A DNA stretch of 64,000 bases, from assembly GCF_017591435.1 (NCBI RefSeq), contig NC_059289.1:17395926-17459925 (forward strand), in the 5' to 3' direction. Shown here piece by piece: positions 1-24,232 of this stretch. Each line of letters starts with the position of its first letter. Position 1 is the stretch's first letter. Both the position numbers and the translations under genes were made by a program. The notes beneath the pieces are model-generated. The model was given only the letters and a program-made list of their open reading frames with translations, had not been told where the DNA came from and ran no database searches. This DNA is from Portunus trituberculatus. Taxonomy: Eukaryota > Arthropoda > Malacostraca > Decapoda > Portunidae.

Positions 1-679
1 GAGAAAGTAAAAAGGAAAAGGACTTAGGAGTGACGATGGAAGAAAACAATCAACCAGTAAGCCATATTGATAGAATTTTTAGAGAAACATATAATTTGCT
101 AAGGAATATTGGAGTAGCATTTCACTACATGGACAAAGAAATGATGAAGAAATTGATAAATACTATAATAAGACCCAGATTGGAATATGCAGGAGTAGTG
201 TGGACCCCTCATAAAAGAAACACATAAGAAAATTGGAGAGCTACAAAAATGGCTACAAGAATGGTCCCAGAACTTGAAGGGATGACATATGAGGAGAGAC
301 TAAAGGCTATGGATCTACCAACCTTGGAACAAAGAAGGAGAGAGGAGACCTGATACAAGTCTATAAATTGATCAACGGAATGGACCAAGTGGATAATGAG
401 AAACTGATCCTGAGAGAAGAATATGACACCAAGCACAAGATCGCATAGTAAAAAGCTGAGAAAGGAAGATGTCTGAGAGATATAAAAAAATATAGTTTCC
501 CGCAGAGATGTATTGAGACGTGGAACAGTTTAGATGAAGAAGTAGTGTCTGCAACGAGTGTGCACACTTTTAAAGTAAGATTGGATAAGTGTAGATATGG
601 AGACGGGGCCACACGAGCATAAAGCCCAGGCCCTGTAAAACTACAACTAGGTAAATACAACTAGGTAAATACACACACA
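1..679 (+). mobile_element. LINE-A copy 1, 3' part of reverse-transcriptase ORF plus 3' end
   Basis: This is the C-terminal part of a non-LTR retrotransposon ORF2, 5'-cut by the window edge. It encodes a segment starting near VTMEENNQPVSHIDRIF and ending in DKCRYGDGATRA. The same segment recurs in several other copies in this window. Frameshifts break the frame near 220 and 340, so the copy is dead. The 3' end carries the family signature: stop codon, AAAGCCCAGGCCCTGTAAAA, then two AACTAGGTAAATAC units and a short AC tail. The RT motifs of sister copies suggest the CR1/Jockey group. The clade is inferred, not proved. Confidence 0.85.
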
Positions 680-689
680 GGATAAGGAA

Positions 690-1574
690 ATGGTATATAA
701 AAGAGAAAGAAGAGAAAAGAATGGAGCAAGTTTAACTAAAATTGATAAGAACAAGAGATTAAAAATGATGTATACAAACATAGATGGGATTTTATCTAGT
801 AAATTAGAATTAAGAGATTACATAAAGAAAGAAGAACCAGATATTGTATGCCTGGTGGAAACAAAGTTAAATGAGGCAATAAAAATAGACATAGATAAAA
901 GGTATAATATATGGAGGAGAGACAGAGTGGGTAAAGGAGGTGGAGGAGTCATGATGATGTTAAGGAAAGAGATAATGGTAAATCAAGTGGAGTTTGGGGA
1001 AGGAAAATCAGAAATACTGTATGTTAAGATGCATATTAAGAAAAAGGAGTTAACAATCATTGTAACATATGTGCCACCAAAAACAAACTCATGGACTAAC
1101 CAAGAATATAGAGACATGATAGATGACACAATAAGGAGTCTTACAAGAATCAATAAGGAAAGGAGAAAAGTGATATTGGTAGGAGATTTCAACTGTAAGG
1201 AGGTAGACTGGAAAAATTATGAAAGTGGTATGGGGGAAGATGCCTGGGGAGATAGATTTCTAAACCTAATGATAGATAATTTGATGGTCCAAAGAGTAAA
1301 GGAAAACACAAGATTCAGAGGAAACGATGAGCCGGCAAGATTAGACCTAGTTTTTACAAGGGATATACCAATTAACGATGATATAAGATACAAGTGCCCA
1401 ATGGGAAAGAGTGACCATGTAATATTAGAGATGGATATAGAAGAAGGAAAGGAAGATAGAGATGAATCATACAAAGGAGACCGATTAAATTACAGAAAGG
1501 CTGATATTGAGAATCTCAAGAACGTAAACTGGGAGGAGATGGGAAAACTCATTAACGGTTCAAGAGAAATATAA
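690..1574 (+). CDS. LINE-A ORF2 N-terminal part, AP-like endonuclease (EEP) domain
   Basis: This 294-residue open frame has the endonuclease/exonuclease/phosphatase fold signatures of non-LTR retrotransposons. They are: a TNIDG block with the metal-site Asn near residue 30, PDIVCLVETKLN with the catalytic Glu near 57, GGGVMMMLRK, GDFNCKEVDW near residue 165 (Asp/Asn catalytic pair), DLVFTRD, and the terminal KSDHVILEMDI (Ser-Asp-His). The domain nicks the target DNA to prime reverse transcription. The ATG at 690 is the first in frame, but the true ORF2 start may lie upstream because the copy is joined directly to another LINE tail. The frame stops at 1574, before the RT, so this is half an enzyme. 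The domain call is firm; activity is unlikely. Confidence 0.85.
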   Translation: MVYKRERREKNGASLTKIDKNKRLKMMYTNIDGILSSKLELRDYIKKEEPDIVCLVETKLNEAIKIDIDKRYNIWRRDRVGKGGGGVMMMLRKEIMVNQVEFGEGKSEILYVKMHIKKKELTIIVTYVPPKTNSWTNQEYRDMIDDTIRSLTRINKERRKVILVGDFNCKEVDWKNYESGMGEDAWGDRFLNLMIDNLMVQRVKENTRFRGNDEPARLDLVFTRDIPINDDIRYKCPMGKSDHVILEMDIEEGKEDRDESYKGDRLNYRKADIENLKNVNWEEMGKLINGSREI

Positions 1575-1589
1575 CTTATTTTTGGAAAT

Positions 1590-3545
1590 ATACAAAACTG
1601 GGGTCAGGAATATGTTCGAAATATAGACCTAAAGAAGAAGGAAAGAAAGATTGGTTTAATGCAAGATGTGCTAGGGCAAAGGAGAAACGAGATGGAGCAT
1701 GGAAAAGGTGAAGAAACAGAAATCCAGAAAATAAGGAAAACTTCAAAACAACAAGAAACGAATATGCTAAGGTGAGAAAGGAAGAAGAAAAGAACTATGA
1801 AAAGGACATTGTCGAAAAATGTAAGGAACAACCAAAATTGTTCTACAGATTCATAAATGGAAAAATAAGACAAAAGAAACAATACAAAGGTTAAAAGGAG
1901 AAAATGGAATGGTGGAAGACCCAAAAAGTATGGCAGAACTGTTAAATAGTAAATTTCATAAGGTCTTTACTAAGGAATCCAAATTTGAAAGACCACAGGG
2001 TAATAGAGAGACTGTCTATATGAAAGAGATTAAAGTAACCAAGCTTGAAATAAAAAAGTTGATGACGGAATTGGATGAGGAAAAGGCAGTGGGACCGGAT
2101 GAAGTCTCAGGCAGAATACTGAAAGCATGTAGGGAAGAACTAGCAAGTCCAATATACAACATTATAAAATGCTCAATAGAAAATGGAACAGTGCCAGTGG
2201 AGTGGAAAAGAGCTGAGGTGGTTCCCATATATAAGAGCGGAAGGAAGGAAGAACCTTTAAATTACAGACCGGTATCACTAACTAGTGTAATATGCAAGAA
2301 GTGTGAAAAAGTAATAAAGAAGCAATGGATCGAGTTTCTTGAAGACAACAAAATATTATGAAATAGCCAATTTGGTTTTAGAAAAGGTCGGTCATGTGTG
2401 ACAAATTTATTGAGTTTCTACTCTAGAATAGTTGATAAAGTACAAGAGAGAGAGGAATGGGTTGACTGTATTTATTTAGATCTAAAAAAGGCTTTTGATA
2501 AAGTGCCACATGAAAGATTACTATGGAAGTTAGAGGAGAAGGGTGGCTTAAAAGGAAGCACATTGAGATGGATGAAGAATTACTTAAGGGGGAGAGAAAT
2601 AAGGACGATAGTTAAAGATATGAAGTCCAAGTGGAGAACAGTAGACAGCGGAGTGCCACAGGGGTTAGTATTGGCACCAATACTTTTTCTCGTATATATA
2701 AATGACATGCCAGAGGAGTGAACAGCTACATAAATCTGTTTATGGACGATGCAAAACTGTGCAGAGTCATTAAACAAAAGAGGATTGTGAAATACTACAG
2801 GAAGACTTAAACAAGATCTGGAAATGGAGCAAAAAATGGGAGATGGAATTCAATGTGGACAAAAGCCATGTCATGGAAATGGGAAAAAGTGAAAGATGAC
2901 CAGTGGGAATCTATAAGATGGGAGATGGAGTAGAACTAGAAAAAGGAAAAAAGGAAAAGGACTTGGGAGTGACAATGGAAGAAAATAATCAACCGGTAAG
3001 CCATATTGATAGAATTTTCAGAGGCGTATAATTTGGTAAGGAATATTGGAGTAGCATTTCACTATATGGACAAGGAAATGATGAAGAAATTGAAAAGTAC
3101 TAAAATAAGACCTCGATTGGAATATGCAGGAGTTGTGTGGACTCCCATAAAAGAAACACATAAAAAATTAGAGACTACAAAAATGGCTACAAGAATGGTT
3201 CCAGAATTTAAAGGGATGGCATATGAGGAGAGACTAAAGGCAATGGATCTACCAACCTTGGAGCAGAGAGAGAGAGAGGGATCTGATACAAGGTTATAAA
3301 TTGATTAATGGAATGGATGAAGTGGATAATGAGAAACTGATCCTGAGAGAAGAATATGACTTTAGAAGCACAAGATCGCATAGTAAGAAACTAAGGAAGG
3401 GACGATGTCTGAGAGATGTTAAAAATTTAGTTTCCGCAAAGATGTGTTGAGACTTGGAACAGTTTGAGTGAGGAAGTGGTATCAGCAAAGAGTGTACATA
3501 GTTTTAAAGAAAAATTGGATAAGTGTAGATATGGAGACGGGACCA
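1590..3545 (+). pseudogene. LINE-A copy 2 reverse transcriptase, frameshifted
   Basis: The RT of copy 2 is split across frames. 1909-2361 carries the fingers (EKAVGPDEVSGRILK and NYRPVSLTSVICKKCEK). 2398-2721 carries YLDLKKAFDKVPHERLL, the palm block with the first catalytic Asp, and GVPQGLVLAPILFLVYIND. An in-frame TGA at about 2359 interrupts between RT blocks. A single-base loss near 2717, compared with the sister copy at 4222, shifts the frame just before the FADD box, which here reads FMDD near 2745. Both Asp residues survive but the Ala is changed. The C-terminal part (3006-3299) has further indels. The neighbouring copy at 3637-5125 is a close sister and shows the unbroken state of most of these blocks. 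Confidence 0.85.
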
Positions 3546-3588
3546 CACGAGCATAAAGCCCAGGCCCTGTAAAACTACAACTAGGTAA

Positions 3589-3590
<2 letters not shown>

Positions 3591-3636
<46 letters not shown>
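3591..3636. repeat. (AC)23 microsatellite joining two LINE-A copies
   Basis: This perfect AC dinucleotide tract follows the 3' TAAATAC end of LINE-A copy 2 and is followed at once by the 5'-truncated start of copy 3. Confidence 0.95.
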
Positions 3637-3639
<3 letters not shown>

Positions 3640-5125
3640 TGAAGTCTCAGGCAGAATACTGAAAGAATGTAGGGAAGAACTAGCAAGTCCAATATACATC
3701 ATAAAATGCTCAATAGAAAGTGGAAGTGCCAGTGGAGTGAAAAAGAGATGAGGTGGTTCCCATATATAAGAGCGGAAGGAAGGAAGAACCATTAAATTAC
3801 AGACCGGTATCACTAACTAGTGTAATATGCAAGATGTGTGAAAAAGTAATAAAGAAGCAATGGATTCAGTTTCTTGAAGACAACAAAATATTATCAAATA
3901 GCCAATTTGGTTTTAAAAAAGGTCGGTCATGTGTAACAAATTTATTGAGTTTCTACTCTAGAATAGTTGATAGAGTACAAGAGAGAGAGGGAAGGGTTGA
4001 CTGTATTTATTTAGATCTAAAAAAGGCTTTTGATAAAGTGCCACATGAAAGATTACTATGGAAGTTAGAGGAGAAGGGATGAAGAATTACTTAAGGGGGA
4101 GAGAAATAAGGACGATAGTTAAAGATATGAAGTCCAAGTGGAGAACAGTAGACAGCGGAGTGCCACAGGGGTCAGTATTGGCACCAATACTTTTTCTCGT
4201 ATATATAAATGACATGCCAGAGGGAGTGAACAGCTACATAAATCTGTTTGCGGACGATGCGAAACTGTGCAGAGTCATTAAACAAAAAGAGGATTGTGAA
4301 ATACTACAGGAAGACTTAAACAAGATCTGGAAATGGAGCAAAATATGGGAGATGGAATTCAATGTGGACAAAAGCCATGTCATGGAAATGGGAAAAAGTG
4401 AAAGACGACCAGTAGGAATCTATAAGATGGGAGATGGAGTAGAACTAGAAAAAGGAAAAAAGGAAAAGGACTTGGGAGTGACAATGGAAGAAAATAATCA
4501 ACCGGTAAGCCATATTGATAGAATTTTCAGAGAGACGTATAATTTGCTAAGGAATATTGGAGTAGCATTTCACTATATGGACAAGGAAATGATGAAGAAA
4601 TTGATAAGTACTAAAATAAGACCTAGATTGGAATATGCAGGAGTTGTGTGGACTCCCCATAAAAAGAAAAACATAAGAAAATTAGAGAGACTACAAAAAA
4701 TGGCTACAAGAATGGTTCCAGAATTTAAAGGGATGGCATATGAGAAGAGACTAAAGGCAATGGATCTACCAACCTTGGAGCAGAGAAGAGAGAGAGGGGA
4801 TCTGATACAACTTTATAAATTGATTAATGGAATGGATGAAGTGGATAATGAGAAACTGATCCTGAGAGAAGAATATGACTTTAGAAGCACAAGATCGCAT
4901 AGTAAGAAACTAAGGAAGGGACGATGTCTGAGAGATGTTAAAAAATTTAGTTTCCCGCAAAGATGTGTTGAGACTTGGAACAGTTTGAGTGAGGAAGTGG
5001 TGTCAGCAAAGAGTGTGCATAGTTTTAAAGAAAAATTGGATAAGTGTAGATATGGAGACGGGACCACACGAGCATAAAGCCCAGGCCCTGTAAAACTACA
5101 ACTAGGTAAATACAACTAGGTAAAT
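3637..5125 (+). mobile_element. LINE-A copy 3, 5'-truncated RT and 3' end
   Basis: This 5'-truncated LINE-A starts inside the RT fingers (DEVSGRILKEC) immediately after an (AC)n tract. It ends with two AACTAGGTAAATAC units and a short AC tail. The RT is readable in two frames: 3753-4082 and 4058-5077. A 28-bp deletion relative to copy 2, just after GAGAAGGG at about 4077, causes the frame change. The 4058-5077 frame is otherwise intact, with GVPQGSVLAPILFLVYIND, the catalytic LFADDAKL box, the thumb, and the conserved C-terminus from LGVTMEENNQ to DKCRYGDGTTRA. The intact long frame suggests fairly recent insertion. Confidence 0.88.
4058..5077 (+). pseudogene. LINE-A copy 3 RT palm/thumb and C-terminal domain, open 339-codon frame
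   Basis: The frame encodes the second half of a reverse transcriptase. The B/C blocks GVPQGSVLAP and FADDAK hold two catalytic aspartates. A long C-terminal domain with helical and basic segments follows (KMATRMVPEFKG, LPTLEQRRERGDLIQLYKLI, CVETWNSLSEEVV). The WNSLSEEVV..S..SFKEKLDK ending is typical of CR1/Jockey-group ORF2 C-termini. It lacks the N-terminal half and cannot be functional alone. The apparent ATG at 4058 is only where the shifted frame opens. Confidence 0.8.
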
Positions 5126-5137
5126 ACACACACACAC

Positions 5138-5460
5138 GGCCCGGTAGCTCAGTGGTTAGAGCGCTGGCTTCACAAGCCAGAGGACCGGGGTTCGATTGCC
5201 GGGTGGAGATATTTGGGTGTCTCTTTTCACGTGTAGCCCTGTTCACCTAGCAGTGAGTAGTGCAGGATGTAAATCGAGGAGTTGTGACCTTGTTGTCCCG
5301 GTGTGTGGTGTGTGCGTGGTCTCAGGCCTATCCTAAGATTGGAAATCTGAAGATTGGAAATAATGAGCTCTGAGCTCGTTCCGTGGGTAGGTCTGTAACG
5401 TCTGGCTGCAGCAGATCAGAGACTGCAGCAGATCAAACAATGAATTACACACACACACAC
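5138..5460 (+). mobile_element. tRNA-Val-derived SINE, head type 1, with AC tail
   Basis: The head (about 5138-5212) folds as a tRNA. It has an A-box-like TAGCTCAGTGGTTAGAGCGC, an anticodon stem CTGGC/GCCAG closing a TTCACAA loop (anticodon CAC, valine), and a B box GGTTCGATTGC. A tRNA-unrelated body follows, with the family block TTCACCTAGCAGTGAGTAG and a CCCGGTGTGTGGTGTG block. The element ends in GAATTAC(AC)n. It begins right at the AC tail of LINE-A copy 3. The long body, the AC tail and five further copies in the window show this is a SINE, not a tRNA gene. Confidence 0.88.
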
Positions 5461-5604
5461 AGTTTGAGTGAGGAAATGGTGTCAGCAAAGAGTGTGCATA
5501 GCTTTAAAGAAAAATTGGATAAGTGTAGATATGGAGACAGGGCCACATGAGCGTAAAGCCCTGGCCCTGTAAAACTACATCTAAGTAAATACAACTAGGT
5601 AAAT
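5461..5604 (+). mobile_element. LINE-A 3'-terminal fragment
   Basis: Only about 145 bases of the LINE-A 3' end are present, encoding the last residues from SLSEEMVSAKSVH onward. The usual stop and the CCTGTAAAAC..AACTAGGTAAATAC end follow. It is bordered by AC tracts on both sides, so it is a severely 5'-truncated insertion at an AC tract. Confidence 0.85.
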
Positions 5605-5640
5605 ACACACACACACACGCACACACACACACACACACAC

Positions 5641-5925
5641 CGCGTAGTGTAGTGGTTAGCACGCTCGACTCACAATCGAGAGGGGCAGGTTTGAGTCCCG
5701 GTAAGCAGCAAGGCAAATGGGCAAGCATCACCTAGCAGTAAGTAGGTACAGGATGTAACTTGAGGGGTTGTGGCCTTGCTTTCCCGGTGTGTGTTGTGTG
5801 TTGATGTGGTCTCAGTCCTACCCAAAGATCGGTCTATGAGCTCTGAGGTAACTCCGTAATGGGGAAGACTGGCTGGGTGACCAGCAGGCAACCGAGGTGA
5901 ATTACACACACATACACACACACAC
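5641..5925 (+). mobile_element. tRNA-Val-derived SINE, head type 2
   Basis: The head reads CGTAGTGTAGTGGTTAGCAC, followed by an anticodon arm CTCGA/TCGAG with loop CTCACAA (CAC, valine), and a B box GGTTTGAGTCC. The body shares the CACCTAGCAGTAAGTAGG and TTTCCCGGTGTGTG blocks with the head-type-1 SINE at 5138, but the tRNA part differs. It ends GAATTACACAC and is followed immediately by another SINE. Confidence 0.88.
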
Positions 5926-6178
5926 TGCATAGTGTAGTGGTTAGCACGCTCGACTCACAATCAAGAGGGTCCGGGTTCAAGTCCCAGAAAGCGGCGAGGC
6001 AAATGTGTAGCCATGTTCACCTAGCAGTAAATAGGTACAGGATGTAACTCGAGGGGTTGTGGCCTCACTTTCCCAGTGTGTAGAGTGTGTTGTGGTCTCA
6101 GTCCTACCTGAAAATCTGAGCTCTGAGCTTGCCGTAATGAGGAAGACTGGCTGGGCGACCAGCAGATGACCGTGGTGA

Positions 6179-6181
<3 letters not shown>
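5926..6181 (+). mobile_element. tRNA-Val-derived SINE, head type 2, second copy
   Basis: It is closely similar to the copy at 5641, with head GCATAGTGTAGTGGTTAGCA, a CTCACAA anticodon loop and B box GGTTCAAGTCC. It starts directly in the AC tail of the preceding SINE and ends GGTGAATTAC followed by a long (AC)n. Confidence 0.88.

Positions 6182-6248
<67 letters not shown>
6180..6248. repeat. (AC)34 microsatellite, SINE tail
   Basis: This pure AC tract follows the SINE end and is followed at once by another truncated LINE-A 3' end. Confidence 0.95.
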
Positions 6249-6249
<1 letters not shown>

Positions 6250-6392
6250 CAACGAGTGTGCATAGTTTTAAAGAAAAATTGGATGTGTAGATATGGAGAC
6301 GGGGCCACACAAGCATAAAGCCCAGGCCCTGTAAAACTACAACTAGGTCAATACAACTAGGTAAATACACCCACACACACACACAAACACAC
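6249..6392 (+). mobile_element. LINE-A 3'-terminal fragment
   Basis: This is a short 3' fragment (from CAACGAGTGTGCATAG on) ending in the family AACTAGGT(C/A)AATAC units and an impure AC tail. A small internal deletion removes the AAG in the GGATAAGTGTAG block. Confidence 0.85.
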
Positions 6393-7052
6393 AAGTTAAA
6401 AAGGAAAAGGACTTAGGAGTGACGATGGAAGAAAACAATCAACCAGTAAGCCATATTGATAGAATTTTTAGAGAAACATATAATTTGCTAAGGAATATTG
6501 GAGTAGCATTTCACTACATGGACAAAGAAATGCAGAAATTGATAAGTACTATAATAAGACCCAGATTGGAATATGCAGGAGTAGTGTGGACCCCTCATAA
6601 AAAGAAACACATAAAGAAGTTGGAGAGACTACAAAAAATGGCTACAAGAATGGTTCCAGAATTTGAAGGGATGACATATGAGGAGAGACTAAAGGCTATG
6701 GATCTACCAACCCTGGAACAAAGAAGGGAGAGAGGAGATCTGATACAAGTTTATAAATTGATCAATGGAATGGACCAAGTGGATAATGAGAAACTGATCC
6801 TGAGAGAAGAATATGACATCCGAAGCACAAGATCGCATAGTAAAAAGCTGAGAAAAGGAAGATGTCTGAGAGATGTTAAAAAATATAGTTTCCCGCAAAG
6901 ATGTATTGAGACGTGGAACAGTTTAAATGAAGAAGTAGTGTCTGCAACGAGTGTGCATACTTTTAAAGTAAGATTGGATAAGTGTAGATATGGAGACGGG
7001 GCCACACGAGCATAAAGCCCAGGCCCTGTAAAACTGCAACTAGGTAAACTAG
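6393..7052 (+). mobile_element. LINE-A copy with intact C-terminal ORF2 frame
   Basis: This 5'-truncated LINE-A begins after an AC-rich junction. Its frame is open from about 6400 to 7015 (198 residues from 6419, where the start codon is GTG, so this is not a real translation start). It encodes the ORF2 C-terminal domain from VTMEENNQPV to DKCRYGDGATRA without a stop. Compared with copies 1 and 3 it lacks one MMK codon pair near 6531. The 3' end has partly collapsed AACTAGGTAAATAC units and then a 70-base AC tract. Confidence 0.87.
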
Positions 7053-7056
7053 GTAA

Positions 7057-7123
<67 letters not shown>
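7053..7123. repeat. (AC)n microsatellite, LINE-A tail
   Basis: This pure AC tract of about 35 units ends the retroelement nest. Sequence beyond it is unique-looking. Confidence 0.95.
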
Positions 7124-7126
<3 letters not shown>

Positions 7127-7983
7127 CTATGTAAATTTAACAGTTGAGTGATAGTTATTTTGCCTATGCTTTCATTCCTGATTGCACTTCACTAGTGACT
7201 ACTGAGCCATGCATTATTGGTCACAAAATAGCAACCATACATGGGAGAAAAACACTTGTAGAAACAATCAGGATTGCTTGAGTTTCCGAGAGACCAGTGT
7301 ACTGTACTGCTAGGTAAAGATGGTGGCAAGATGTCTAACCCAGAGTAATGTCTCAAAAAGCTAAAATTACTTAGTGGGTCTTGAATATTATGAAATGAGC
7401 AACAGATTGTAATCCTCACCTAATAACAACAGAATTGAAAGAAAAGAATTCCTGTTTTGGCAATGACTCTCAAGAGATCTTTCTGATGACACCCTCTGAT
7501 CCTGTGGCCACCAACTGTACATTATGATCTGCATGTGATTAATATTTCCCTCAATCTACATAAATGACATGAGCAGTGAGTTTTCTGTTTTCAACTATAT
7601 TATTATAAAAACATTGAAATAAGTTTAGAATCACCATTAATGTAACATTTAATATATCATGATAACTGGAAACTTTATAGAAATAAACCTATCAATAAAT
7701 AAAGCTTTTCTACAGCTTAACAAAATATCACATTAACATAAATGGTAAAAATACAATTCTGATTGTACCCATTTTGTATTCTTACCAACACTTAAAACTT
7801 ACAACTAAATCCTATCCCCTGAAATGTAGTCATCTTTCCTGTATGCCTTTCCTTTTCTCTTTCAAACTGTGAAATCTGTCAGTAAAAATTCTTAGGGATA
7901 AATCATGGAATACTTAAGAGATAAAAATTTAACTTATACTGATTCCTTTTAATGAGGTAACAACACACTAAAACCAATAATCG
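7124..7983. other. SPAG7 3' flank / 3' UTR, no gene seen
   Basis: This is AT-rich unique-looking DNA downstream of the SPAG7 stop codon at 7984-7986 (minus strand). It must contain the SPAG7 3' UTR and polyadenylation site. No AATAAA occurs on the minus strand close to the stop. ATTAAA variants are present on the minus strand at about 7948-7953 and near 7648. No coding region could be supported. Confidence 0.5.
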
Positions 7984-23174
<15,191 letters not shown>

Positions 23175-24232
23175 GGCGGCGCGGTGGAGGGCTCAGCTCA
23201 GGGTTTAGTTTGTAAACAAACATACGATACGTGATCGGCTCACTGAAAAATATATACCCTATTCTAAGGTAAGATGTGAGCAGAAAGCTCACTTGTGTTA
23301 GTAGAATTTAGGCTTGAATATTATATTTAGCATTATTTGGTGTTGAATATGTCCAAGAAGGGGCGGGTAGAGGGCGGGGCGGGCGTGAATCAGTGTGGTG
23401 GCACCGCCGGCCAATAATTCCCGCACTTCCTCCTCGGGGGTGTGTTGAGCCGCCCTCGCCAGGTACTGTGTTGAGGCTTCTAATTGCCTTATGCGGTGAC
23501 GTTGAGACATAAACGTGCTCATATGAAACACAGTACGTACGGGCACGATACTAACGGAGCTCCCTGGGCAGTCAGTGCCTTGAAGTGTGTGGCCGAGGTC
23601 ACCACAAGATAACCTCCTGACTTTGGGAACACGGGCAAGCATGTCGAAGGCCACACTACAATTATAACCACCTAATGACTAGTAGCATTACCTTATGTTC
23701 TATCTTAGAATCAGAACACCTTGAAATGACCTCGGGGACGGGGTGAAAGAAAGGTATTTAAATTATTACCTTATGACTTAAAGGATAAAGAATGAGTTGT
23801 CTAAGTCTGGGCTGGTGGCATCATACACCAGTGGCCTGACTTGGTGCCTTCCATCAATAACTCGAGATCAGGCCTGCAGGCTAGGCATTGTACAGTAGGG
23901 GTACTTAGGCTGCCTTTCTTATTAATAGTGTCTTGATATCGTAGTACAAGTTTTCTTGATTCAAGTTACATGACTGTTTTAAACAAAACTTAGCTGAAAG
24001 AATGTGCCTTTGTATTGTGTTTATTGAATTTTTTATTTATCTTTTTTTTTATCCAGTTGATAGGAACAGTATGGAGAATTCATTCAAAAAATTTGTTTTA
24101 TTTTTACTTTGTTTATTTACTTTTATATATATATATTTAGATCACAAGTGTATTTGAGAGAAAATGGTGTTTGTACAGTCGTGCACCTGACTTTCAGCTT
24201 GAGTGTGTTCCACAAGTTGTGGCTGATGTACC
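23175..24232. promoter_or_regulatory. Divergent promoter interval between SPAG7 and zinc-finger gene
   Basis: About 1 kb separates the SPAG7 ATG (minus strand) from the first coding ATG of the zinc-finger gene (plus strand). The part around 23170-23650 is GC-richer than its surroundings. A possible 3' splice site TTTCAG ends at about 24197, just before the zinc-finger start, which suggests at least one noncoding 5' exon further up. No TATA box could be chosen with confidence. Confidence 0.45.

Larger units (their letters stand above)
680..3590 (+). mobile_element. LINE-A copy 2, longest copy (endonuclease + RT + 3' end)
   Basis: This is the longest copy of LINE-A here. It begins directly after the AC tail of copy 1 and runs through an endonuclease reading frame, a broken reverse-transcriptase frame and the family 3' end (AGCCCAGGCCCTGTAAAACT, one AACTAGGTAAATAC unit, then (AC)n). 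No ORF1 is visible upstream, so it is probably 5'-truncated between ORF1 and ORF2 or belongs to an ORF2-only form. Multiple frameshifts and an in-frame TGA near 2359 mean it cannot make a full ORF2 protein. Confidence 0.88.

Noticed and set aside
5138..5212. Possible functional tRNA-Val gene (also at 5641, 5926, 47100-47157 and 49880-49950)
   Set aside because: Each is followed by the same long non-tRNA body and AC tail and is repeated in the window, so they are SINE heads.
3591..7123. CRISPR-like alternation of repeats and spacers
   Set aside because: The repeats are plain AC tracts of variable length and the spacers are LINE and SINE pieces in a eukaryotic genome.
23298..23654. 118-residue minus-strand frame between SPAG7 and the zinc-finger gene
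   Set aside because: No recognised motif and no partner exon; lies in the GC-rich promoter interval where chance frames are longer.
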